Shown one piece after another: positions 30,847 to 40,217 of a stretch of DNA of 64,000 bases. Below the pieces are notes generated by a model. It worked only from the letters and a program-made list of their open reading frames with translations, ran no database searches and was not told the DNA's origin. Numbering within the stretch: position 1 is the first letter of the stretch; the number at the start of each line of letters is the position of its first letter. This DNA is from Pyropia yezoensis (Eukaryota; Rhodophyta; Bangiophyceae; Bangiales; Bangiaceae), in contig CM020619.1 in NCBI GenBank assembly GCA_009829735.1, forward strand, positions 32,652,283 through 32,716,282, given 5' to 3'. The translations under genes and the position numbers were made by a program.

Positions 30847-32963
30847 ATGTCCAGTTCCGAGATCCAAGCTGGGCCCGTGGTTCCGGCGGCGAGTGTTGCG
30901 GAAAAGAACTCGGGTAGTCGCGACCCTCCCCTGCCTCCGGTTCCTCGGGTGCCGATGTCGGCGCCGGTCGCCACGGCGGGGACGGATCGGGTTCCCCCGG
31001 CTTCTGAGATGCACCCGGTCGAGACCCCCCCGGTGGGTCTCCCGTAGATGCTTCTCGGGCAGGACCCTCTGGCGGCCCGGCGTTACTCCACGGTGGTCGG
31101 CAACGCCGGCGCGGCCCAGTGCCAGCAGGATTGCTTGGACCTCTGGCGCAAGGAACTCCAGCGCGGGGTCTTGACAGAGATGGATCAGGCTCGTCTTCAC
31201 ACGGCGGACCAGATGCGCCTGGCACAAGACCGCTACCAGAGCTTCTCGGGTTCCTCCTGGGTTGCTCGTCTGGAGGATCTACCCTTCGTGCTGGTGCTGG
31301 ATCTGCCCTTGACCGAGCGTCGCGTGTCCGCGTCCGTTCTCTGGTGGCCGGAGGAGGAAGGGTACGTCCACCGGGCACTCAAGGTCTGGGACGAGGCGCT
31401 CAAGGGGTCGGGGAGCCTGAACTGCGACCCCCGTCCGAGCATGGTCGCTCTGGAGCCGCCTTTCCTGACCCGGAAGTACTCCAAGTTGTCACCGGCACGG
31501 GAGCCAGGCGAGCGACGCGGCCGCCAGCGTGACTTCCTCGTGAGCTGCAACCATCAGGAGTTCTGGAAGCTGGATAAGGCTAACCGGGCGGCGTACTACC
31601 CCAAGGTCATCCCGCAGCAGCAGGAAGTCGAGATCCCGGTCGGGTTTGCTCCTTCCAGCATCCCCTTCACCTGGTACTTCCTGGACGCCTTGACTCAGGT
31701 GTCGATCAAGGGCTTCTTCCACTCGATCCCGTACATGATGTACACGTCCGAGATGACAGTCTTGGCGGCCAACCACTGGCTTCACGAGGTCTTGGTGTCC
31801 AACCGGCTTTGGTTTCTCCCTGACCTCCTGATGGTCTGGATTGTCGACAAGTTGACCGTCGACTTCCTGTGCAGCCAGGACGAAGAGTACAAGAGCTCTT
31901 CCAGGCGATGATTGACTTCCGGCGTCTGGTGCCGGTGCATGACCGGAACTTCTTGAACGCGATTGCCGACCAGAACCGCCCGCGTCGGGATGGCTTCGGT
32001 TGGGCGCAGGTGGTCTACCAGTCTTCTCCGGCCAAGGTGCAGCTGGCGACGCCGCTTCCGGCGTGGCGGCAGCTAGGTAGCTTTCCTGCCCCGGCCGCCC
32101 TTGATCTTCTGCCAGTTGGGCCGCCGGTGCAGGAGTCGGGATGGGCCGCGGCGGTCGGTCAGGCGTCTGCGGCGGCTCCGCTTCCTCCTGTTGCACCTGT
32201 CGCCCCGGTGGCCTCGCCTGAACCGTCGCCGGCGCGTTCACGCCCTGTTCCGGCTGTGCCGGTACTTCAAGCTCCTCCGGCACCGCGCCTGTCTGCGGCG
32301 AGTCTGGGGGTGACCGTGCGGTCGCCTACCACTCCGGCCGCTCCGCCTCGGACGCCTTCTTCCAACGCCGGCGGCGCTGTGCCTCCGCTGGAGTTGGGTA
32401 CTCCGGTTTCGGGGGCCGTTGTGGACCGTCCGGTGGTGTCATCCTCGGGGCGGTTCGAGATTCCGGTGCCGACTCTGCGCCTTACCCGCTTCCGGGTGCC
32501 TGACTGGTACCTGATCCAAGGTGGTCCGACATGCGACCAGTACGACGTCGGTATGATTGAAGACCAGCTGGATCGTCTTTCGGTGCAGGTTGAAGGCGTT
32601 GGGTCCTCCCTGGTGCTGGGTACTTACGCCAGCGTCTTGAACAACGTGGTCGACCGGGTGTTTGCTTGCGCGGACAGCGGCCAGATGTCGAACAGCCCGG
32701 TGGTTGTCGAACTTCTGGCGACCTTGACGCGGCATGGCTTGGCCCAGCAGTGGTCAGAAACCTTCACTGGCTCCCAGGGGCGCCGACGGGCATATCTGGA
32801 TGAGCGGGAGCCCCCGGCAACTACCGGTACTACTCCGATGGCGTCATACCGGGATGCACCGCGTCCACCGCACTACGTCATCCCGTCTTCCTCCGGTTCC
32901 CGTCGTGCCGCGGAGGCAGCGCTGGAGGACACTCCCGCGGCTCAGCGTCCGCGCCGGGAGTAG
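30847..32963 (+). pseudogene. Antisense accessory ORF of chromovirus A
   Basis: Lies between pol and the 3' LTR but on the opposite strand to gag-pol. Translation from the ATG at 30847 meets a TAG at 31045-31047. A second ATG follows at once (31048) and gives 287 residues to 31911. The homologous text then continues in the next frame from about 31895 to 32963. It resembles the antisense ORF of element B in order and residues: EEE...VHRALKVWDEALK, a FLVS...EF block, YYPK (31594-31605), IPVGF, a hydrophobic NHWLHEV helix, LWFLP, and RRDGFGWAQVV. The C-terminal part is Pro/Ser-rich with a further ordered block (RFRVPDWYLIQGG, MIEDQLDRLSVQVEG). No family recognised. Position recalls the antisense ORFs of plant Retand/Grande-type elements, but homology to those is not claimed. 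Confidence 0.7.
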
Positions 32964-33108
32964 TAGTTGGAGGCAAGGAGGGTGAGGGTCTTGGGAGAAG
33001 CGAGGAGGGAAGAGGCGGAGAGAAGGGTTGCCCGAGCGGGTGCTTGTTTTCCTTGATTGTTCCATGCTTGTATTGCGTGTTCTCCTTGATATACCCGTTC
33101 CCTTCTTC

Positions 33109-36100
33109 TCAATCCTCTTGTTCCGCATCCGTTGCGGATGAACTCGGCTCGTCCCGAGGGTCTTGGTTGGCCCCATCCTCTTGGTCCTCCTCCGAGTCCG
33201 ACTCCAGAATCTTGCCGGCTCTGGCCACTGGAGTGCCCTCTATCCCGTTCCGTCGCGTGTAGGCACAGACATCCGCGATGGGTAGCCGGTTTGAGGGTTC
33301 CCAGGTATCAGCTGCCGGGTTAAAACCGAACCAGCGTACTCGCAGGTACAGGCGTCCGTCTCTCCAGGCACGGTCCACAAACTTGACGTAAACATATTCC
33401 CGACCTTCTTCTTGGGATAGCCAGGGTACTGCGGCCCGCTTGCGCCGGGTCAAGTCCCGTTGGCTTGGCGGTGGAGCTCGGGTGACATGGTCGCTGCTCA
33501 CGCGGTACGGGGAGCCATCCACGTCTAGAAGAAAGGTCCAACCGTCCGTATGCAGGATCTCATAAGGTCCATCCGTCTTCGAGTCCAGCTTCCCCCGGGT
33601 CTTGCTATGGTTGTCCACAAAAACCCAGTCGCCACCACCCAGTTCCTTGTTCTTTTCCCGAACGCCCTTGTCATAGCCCCGCTTGTATCGCTCCTGGGTC
33701 TTCGAGATTGACTCCTTGACTCTTGGGAGCAGGAGCTTCAGTTGTTCCAGGAACTCATCCTTTGCCTTGGGACCTGACTTCAGTGCAGGCTGGAGACCGT
33801 CTGGTATTCTTTCCAGGGAGAAGTTGGTCAGCCGCCTTGGGGTGACAAAGTCGAGTGGAGCGACCCCCGTTGTCCGGTGAACTCGGGAGTTGTAGGCTAG
33901 AGTGAGGACAGCCAGGAGCTCGTCCCAGTCTTCTTGGTGCTCCTCCACGTAGTGCCGTAGCATGTCTACTAGGGTCCGGTTAAATCGTTCCACCTGGCCG
34001 TTCGTTTGAGGGTGGTACGTCGTAGTGTACAAGTTCTTGATGCCCATCAGGTCACAGACTCCTTGGAAGAACAGGGATGCAAACTGGGGACCGTTGTCGG
34101 TTAAGACGGAGTCTGGAGGGCCTTAGGCAGCTATCCAGTACTCGCAGAAGGCTGACGTGACATCCAGAGCCGTGATGGTCCTCAGCGGGATTGCTCGAGT
34201 GAACTTGGAGAACCGGTCACATATGATGAGCAGGTATATGTTGCCACTGGATGTTTCAGGTAGGGGCCCCAGGATGTCCATGCTTAAGCTTGCAAAGGGC
34301 TCCGCCGCAGGGAATAGGCGAAGCTTAGAAGTCTTCTTCCTCTGGGACAACCGGTTCCTTGCACACGAAACACAAGCCTCCAGGTACTTATGGACGTCAC
34401 TGGCCATGGTTTCCCAGTAATAGTGTCGTCTCATGGAAGCATACATCCGATTGATACCAGGATGTCCGGCCTGGGGAGACGAGTGCTCCAGGCGTAGGAT
34501 GTCAGCTCGTAGGCCCCGGTATACGTAGACTTGAGTGGCCCCATCGAAGGGTGACACCCGTACTAGGAGTCCGTCCGTAGACTCGGAGAAACGACTGTTC
34601 CGGTTCAGGTCCATTTGGTGGCGAAGCTCCAAGCACTGAGGATCCGTCAGTTGTGCCTCCAGCATCCGGTGAATGGTCACCGGTTGATGAGCTTCAGGTG
34701 TCTCATACAGGGGAGCGTGCCAGCCACGTCCGACATTCGGGAGGATGAAGCAAGGTATTTCCTCCGGGATAGGACCGGTATCGGCTGCAGGAGTCTCCAG
34801 CCGGGACATGGTGTCGGCGCAGTGGTGCTCCCTCCCTGCTCTGGTGCACACCTTGTACTTGAACTCCGAAAGGCGTAGGCGCCACCGGGCGACCCTTCCT
34901 TGACTGCTGTCCATACATAGCAGCCACCTTAGGCTGGCGTGGTCCGTCCGGATGAGGAACTCTTGTCCTTCAAGATATGGCCGTAACAGGAAGCAAGCCC
35001 AGACGACTGCCAAGCACTCGCGCTCGGTCGTGGAATAGTTCTTCTCAGCTGGAGTCAAGACGCGACTGTAGTAGCCTATCGGGAGGAAGTGCCCATCAGG
35101 TTGCTGCTGGAGTAGTGAGCACCCCACCTGGACGCCACAGGCATCCGTCTCCAGAACAAACTGGCCCTCCCGCTTGGGTAACGCCAGTACTGGAGTGGTG
35201 GTCAGGTGCTTCTTGAGCTCTTCGAAGGCCGCGGTCTGCTTCTCGTCGAACACCGGGAGTTGTGCGGGAAGCTTCTTGCTGGTCAGCTTGGTCAGTGGCC
35301 GGGCAATCAGAGCATAGTCCCGTACGAACCGGCGATAGACGTTGCACATACCCAGGAAGCTTTTGAGTTCCGTCTGGGTTTTGGGTTGCCGTGCATGCCG
35401 GAGGGCCTTGATGTTCTTCTCATTGACTCGGAGCTCCCCCGGACTCAGCACGTGCCCCAGATACTCCACCTCAGTCTCAAACAGGTGGCACCTTTCGGCC
35501 TTGAGGGTAACTCCAGCCTTGGACAGGAGGGCCAGGACCTCCCGAAGGTGCTCCAGGTGTTCCGCTGGGGTCTTGGAGAAAACGATAATGTCATCCAGGT
35601 AGACCAAACATGATCTCCACCTTAGCCCGGACAGGATGATGTCGATGGCTCTTTGGAAGGTCGCCGGAGCATTGGTGCGACCAAAAGGAAGACGCTTGCA
35701 CCGGAATAGTTCCAGGTGGCACGTGAAGGTGGTCTTGTCCTTGTCCTCGTCAGCCAGAGGGATCTGCCAGTACCCGGCATTACGATCCAGCGTCGAGAAG
35801 AGGGTGGCATCACCAAGAAATTCGAGGCAATCATCCATCCGGGGTATCGGGTATACGTCCTTGACTGTCATCTCGTTCAGGCGCCGGTAGTCAACGCAGA
35901 AACGGAAGTGACCGCCGGTTTTCGGGACGACTACCACCAGGAAAGCCCACTCGCCATCAGACGGCTCGATACCATCCATCTTGAGCATCTTGTTAACCTG
36001 CTTCTCAATCTCATCCCGGCGATGAGGTCCAGCCCGATATGGTTGCATGTGCACTGGCTTAGCTTCCGGCTTGAGTTGAATCCGGTGTAGAGTGGCGTCC

Positions 36101-37203
36101 ATCTTGCCCAGCTCTCCCGACCACAGGTGCCGATATTCCTGGAGAAGCTTCTCCAGTGCCTCCTTCAAGTCGGGAGGGACATTTTCTTGCTTGACCTTCG
36201 GCATCCCGGGTGGTGCTTGTTCGGGTTTCGGAGTAGCGCTGCCAGCCTGCTCTTGTTTCGGAGGTACGTCTAAGGCCGTCAAGTTGGATGCCAGTTCTTG
36301 TTGCAGGTTCAGGAGGTCTTCCTTGCTCATAGCACGGGCGGATCCCCGGTAAGGCTCTGCTGTACCAACTCGGGTGCCCTTGGCGAGGGTTATTGGCTTC
36401 CGGCTCACGTTGACGATTAGCACCGAGAACGGGGTGTGCCTTTCTACCTTCTCGTGATGTCCGTGGGCCAAGTATAACCGGTGTTTCGCCAGAAATTCCT
36501 TACGTCCGTAGATCAGGCATTGACCTGCAATCCGGGTCGTTACTTGAACCTTGGTCTCCGAGCGAGGAGGTAGGAGCACCGGTTTGAAGAGAGTCAAGGT
36601 AGAGGGTGGGATGCGTTCCCTCTTGCTCTTGGCTACACGAACCTTGGCGTCCAGATGCTCCAATACCGGTGACACAAACCCATGGTTGAACTGGACCTTC
36701 CCTTCTCCGGGTAGGATGCTCTTGACATGCTGCTTCTGGAAGTCCCAGCCTAGGATGAGGGGGACTGATAGGGTCTTGACTACTAGAAAGGGAAAAAGCA
36801 TTGGTTCATTGTTGACATAGATGGCGACAGGAAGACGGCCAAGCGGTCGTAGGGTTTGACCCGAAGCGTCGACGATATGGGTCCGGGTAGGCGCTCTCCA
36901 GGAATGTCGACGCCAGCCCGGAGGTAACAGGTTCTCAGTGATGACGCTTGGTCCGGCTCCCGTGTCAACCACCGGCGTAACAGCTTGGGGGAGGCTATCC
37001 CCCACACGCATACGAGCATTAATCTTGAGGTTTTCTTTACGCAGGACGAGCAATGTCCCCTTGAACAAACAGGGTGTCCAGGCGGCTACCGGTTGAGCGA
37101 GTAACTGCCGTCCTTTCTCCCGGCACGCAAGGGGAGAACAGGTAGAAGTACCCTGCCGTCGGAGATTCGGGAAGACACTTGGGGAGAGCGCCTGCCCTAC
37201 TCG
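33109..37203 (-). pseudogene. pol: Pol polyprotein of chromovirus A, one premature stop
   Basis: The pol frame is -1 to gag, is open through the end of gag and is reached by a predicted frameshift at 37203-37209. Domains in order: aspartic protease (DTGAG, 36952-36966); reverse transcriptase with YLDD (35590-35601) and FCVDYRRLNE; RNase H (ETDACG, about 35140); integrase with HSSPQAGHPG...CVSCARN zinc-binding, the first Asp in MDILG (about 34270), second in TDNG (about 34096) and Glu in QVERFN (about 33985); and a C-terminal chromodomain (VKFVDRAW, LRVRWFGF, DTWEP; about 33250-33415). About 1364 codons. A TAA at 34123-34125, between the first and second catalytic Asp of integrase, stands where a Tyr is usual. 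It truncates this copy. No other break is seen. Confidence 0.93.
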
Positions 37204-38957
37204 TTTCCCGGGTCCGAGGAGTCCTTAGAGGTTTCGGTCTCCAGGTCAAAGTCCGTAGGAGCTTCTCTTGCCAGAGCCTCCGTGATGCTCTGTAAGGTTG
37301 CCACTCGGATTGCGTGTACCTGTGCCTGGTCCATCTTGGAGGGTGCTCGCCGGTCAGCCCAGTTGACCGACTTTGCAAACACCAGTCCTTGACGCTTGAG
37401 TTTCTCCTGGAGGTCCTTGGGAATGGTCGGGCACTGGTAGGACATGTGATCCTCCTTCTGGCACAGCCAACAAGACCGGAACCGCTGGTTCTTGACTTGC
37501 TTGGGGGCGACCAGGGATGGTTGCTCCCTGGAAACGAAGCCGCCCCACTTGTCCCCTGACCCCATGGGTGAGGGCTCGCCAACTGCGAGTACCGGTACAG
37601 GGCTATCACCTCCCTTATACTTGTCGGGTCCGGGTCGAACTCGCGACAACGGCTTGGGAGTTGATACCATGGGAGCTTGGAGGGCCCTGGCTTGCCGGTA
37701 CTTGCCCTGGGAGTAGGCCATCAACTGCTGGACGGTATGTTCTTGATGTTCCTGGTTGTAGTTCTCCGCATCCACTTGAAGATATTCAGGAAGCCCTTCC
37801 GAGAAGATCATCTTGAGCCTGTCCTCAGGGTAAACGTTGCCACAAGCATCGCTCATCTCCCGGACACGACGGGCGAACGCCTCTGGAGTCTCTTGTCTTT
37901 CCATGGTTGCCCGGTTCAGCCTGCCGACTGCTTTACGCAGAGAGTCCGCGTCAGCGTAGTTGGACAGGAGCCAGTTGACCGCCTCCGGATAACTCGCGAC
38001 GGTACGTCCGACAATGTGTCCGGCAGAGTCTGGTAGAACCTGTGCAAACCGCTGTTCCGCTTCTCCGGTCATGAAGTTAACCAGGAGGTAGAGAGCCTTG
38101 CCCTCGGACACATCGTTGTCATTGCATGCCTTGACAAACCGGCGCAGGAAGGCAAAGATAAGCGCCGGTCTCTTCCCGGAAAACTTAGGATGTCCCCCGA
38201 AGCTCGGCTGCATTCGCCGGTTCAGGGACGCCATCTTCTTGGCCATCTTCCGGGTGTAACCTTGGTCTTGGTTCTCCAGCCGGTAGTTACCCCAATTCGT
38301 GACCTTGTTCAGGGTGGCATCTCCCACTTGGTGGGCAGGGAAGTCAAACTCGACTAGCCTGCGCCGGGTGGGACCGGGAGATGCATCCCAATCATATCCC
38401 TCCTCAGAGCTGGAGGAACTGGTCTCGCTGGTGCTAGAGCGACGGCGATGACGCCGACGCCTTCGGCTGCTCCGGTTACCGGTCTTGGAGCTCCCCGCCC
38501 CATAGGATGCAAGGGGAGGAAAAGCTTGGCCGGTCCCAGGAGTCGAAGTCCCAGGAAAGCCCGTGGAACCAGTCGTAGCGGTGCCTCTGGCACTGCTAGT
38601 GCCCACAGGAAGAGGTGTATACACCCAGCTGCCATGTGTGGGTCCAGGAGTAAACACACCAGGGGCTATCCCTGGAGGTTGAGGAGTAGAACCGACAGGA
38701 GGGAGACGTCTGCTGCGAGCGGACTCAAACGCCGTTGACCCCGGGGTGGCTCCCACAGGAGGAACAGCCGGAGGAACGGGAGCAGGTGGTACTTGGCCGC
38801 CTGTGGACTCCAGTCCGCTACCGGATGTCACGCCCAGGTCTGCTTCACCCGTAGGGAGAACGCCGGGTTGGGCACCGTCCCCCGCGGTGACCAGGGATGC
38901 GTCAAGGGACGCGGGGTCTACCCCTTCGGGCACCGCCGTGCCAGGGAGGGTAGCCAT
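37197..38957 (-). CDS. gag: Gag of chromovirus A
   Basis: 586 residues from the ATG at 38957 (AACATGG); the open frame upstream begins with a GTG. The N-terminal 200 residues are Pro/Ser/Gly-rich and end in an R/S run. A capsid-like helical region follows (about 260-450: FAFLRRFVKACNDNDVSEGK, YPEAVNWLL, FARRVREM, IFSEGLPEYL). One CCHC zinc knuckle is present: C496-x2-C499-x4-H504-x4-C509. The protein packages element RNA and forms the particle. It ends DPGNE-stop, with the slippery heptamer in the last codons. The frame is intact. It is clearly homologous to the gag of element B in the FLRRF and knuckle regions. Confidence 0.92.
   Translation of the reverse strand: MATLPGTAVPEGVDPASLDASLVTAGDGAQPGVLPTGEADLGVTSGSGLESTGGQVPPAPVPPAVPPVGATPGSTAFESARSRRLPPVGSTPQPPGIAPGVFTPGPTHGSWVYTPLPVGTSSARGTATTGSTGFPGTSTPGTGQAFPPLASYGAGSSKTGNRSSRRRRRHRRRSSTSETSSSSSEEGYDWDASPGPTRRRLVEFDFPAHQVGDATLNKVTNWGNYRLENQDQGYTRKMAKKMASLNRRMQPSFGGHPKFSGKRPALIFAFLRRFVKACNDNDVSEGKALYLLVNFMTGEAEQRFAQVLPDSAGHIVGRTVASYPEAVNWLLSNYADADSLRKAVGRLNRATMERQETPEAFARRVREMSDACGNVYPEDRLKMIFSEGLPEYLQVDAENYNQEHQEHTVQQLMAYSQGKYRQARALQAPMVSTPKPLSRVRPGPDKYKGGDSPVPVLAVGEPSPMGSGDKWGGFVSREQPSLVAPKQVKNQRFRSCWLCQKEDHMSYQCPTIPKDLQEKLKRQGLVFAKSVNWADRRAPSKMDQAQVHAIRVATLQSITEALAREAPTDFDLETETSKDSSDPGNE
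37203..37209 (-). promoter_or_regulatory. -1 frameshift slippery site, element A gag-pol
   Basis: Minus strand reads CC G GGA AAC GAG TAG in the gag frame. G GGA AAC is a canonical X XXY YYZ heptamer, in phase and one codon before the gag stop. Slippage there enters the open pol frame. The same heptamer occupies the same place in element B. Confidence 0.85.
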
Positions 38958-39151
38958 GTTGGTCTCTTGACAGCCACAGTCCAGTTGCCTGCGTGTCCAA
39001 AGATCGCCAGACCACAAGAGAGGGGTTGGAGAGCCAGGAATGGGATTCCCGTGAACGGGTGCAAATAATTCCCTAACCACAGAAAAAGACAGAACAGGAA
39101 CAACCCAACCGCTGCTCCCAAATGTCTCTCAAAAAAACACTCCAATCATCC

Positions 39152-39167
39152 CCCGCTGCTCCACCAA
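39152..39167 (-). other. Primer-binding site of element A
   Basis: Minus-strand text after the 5' LTR (...CCACA) is TAT then TTGGTGGAGCAGCGGGG. TTGGTGGAGCAGC is shared with element B at the same place. The TGG start fits pairing with a tRNA 3' CCA. The tRNA is not identified. Confidence 0.7.
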
Positions 39168-39170
39168 ATA

Positions 39171-39741
39171 TGTGGTATAAAACTCGATCCTCTCAGACAC
39201 GTGTCAATATCCCTCGGGGGAAAGGGACAGGTAACACAGAAAGGGGAACTACGAGAATGGTATGCCTGTTGCCTCACGTGCCTGCTCGCAGAGCAAACAG
39301 ATACGCACGGTAGTGCACACGGGGAAGAGGAAAGCAAACGCGCAGTTGTCTTTTTCCTGAGGGCGCGGGCCAAGGGCGCCTCGCTGTCCCTCTTAACGTG
39401 CATCTGGGGGAGCCTCGGCACGTTGGCCAGGTAGCCCCCCCATAACCCCGAGTGGCCCCGACCCGAGTCTAACCTCGTCAGGTCGGGGGCCACTATCACT
39501 ACTAATTCTATTCCCACTCACTAATCTCACACTCAAATTCTCTCAAATCAAGTCCCTCACAAGTATGCAAAAACCCATCAGCAATCCCTCTCTCACGTGT
39601 GGATAGCGTAGTCCACCGCATCCCAGTGCCGGGCACGGGCCACGGCCGCCAACCATCACCACACGGCGGGCGTGTTCTGGCACCTGGTGCCCTCTGGTTG
39701 TAGTCCCGGGTCGGCGCCAAGTCGGGGCCAGGGATGCTACA
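39171..39741 (-). repeat. 5' LTR of element A
   Basis: 571 bp, four visible substitutions from the other LTR. It should contain the promoter for the minus-strand genomic transcript. Confidence 0.93.
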
Positions 39742-40217
39742 GGTACCGCCCGCCCCGCCGGCGATCGGTCGGCCCAGGGGCCGCCCTGCGGCCCCGTCAG
39801 CAGAGGCGGCACCTCCTGCTTCGGGGGAGTGGCCGCCCAAGGACAGCGACACGTCCAATGGCACAGAGCGTGGTCCAGTTCCGCCCGCTGCGCTCGCCGA
39901 CACTGCCAGCACAGACGGCGGAAGGCCCTCCGCAGCTCCGTCTTCGTCAGGTGCCGCCCGCGGCCTGCCCACCACAGGCTTCCGCACTCCCCACACGGTG
40001 GCTGAGCTGCCCACGGGCAGCCGCACCGCCAGTGACAGAGGGGATACTCCGGCCCCGTGATCTGCGCACGACGACAGCGCGCGCAGAGGGGCCGGAGCCC
40101 TCGACGGCGCTGGTCCTTGCTTATCTGCCGCGCCGGCGGACCTCCGTGGTTCCGCTCCCGCCCCCCCCCATCTGCGCCACCCCTGTCCCCCCCCGCCTCG
40201 CGGGTGGCTGCGCCCAT
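39742..40217 (-). pseudogene. 5' part of the interrupted cargo ORF, with duplicated Cys modules
   Basis: Starts at an ATG at 40217 and would join 30086 in frame if element A were absent. It encodes a Cys module twice with identical spacing: C45-x2-C48-RRAQ-x8-LCHW(C61,H62)-x2-C65-x-C67-PWAA, and C103-x2-C106-RRAQ-x8-LCHW(C119,H120)-x2-C123-x-C125-PWAA. A further C75-x2-C78 lies between them. This looks like a pair of zinc-binding modules, probably for DNA or protein contact in the Harbinger machinery (inference). I do not recognise the family. The other minus-strand frames here are shadows. The retrotransposon separates it from the promoter-distal two-thirds of the protein. Confidence 0.6.

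Larger units (their letters stand above)
30092..39741 (-). mobile_element. Ty3/gypsy chromovirus A, full length with identical-looking LTRs
   Basis: Direct LTRs (30092-30662 and 39171-39741, 571 bp each) begin TG and end CA. I count four substitutions between them, so the insertion is young. GGTAC is duplicated at 30087-30091 and 39742-39746. On the minus strand the order is 5' LTR, primer-binding site, gag, -1 pol (protease, RT, RNase H, integrase, chromodomain), an antisense ORF, polypurine tract, 3' LTR. It sits inside the third ORF of the Harbinger element. One premature stop in pol and two breaks in the antisense ORF suggest this copy is not fully functional. Confidence 0.95.
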
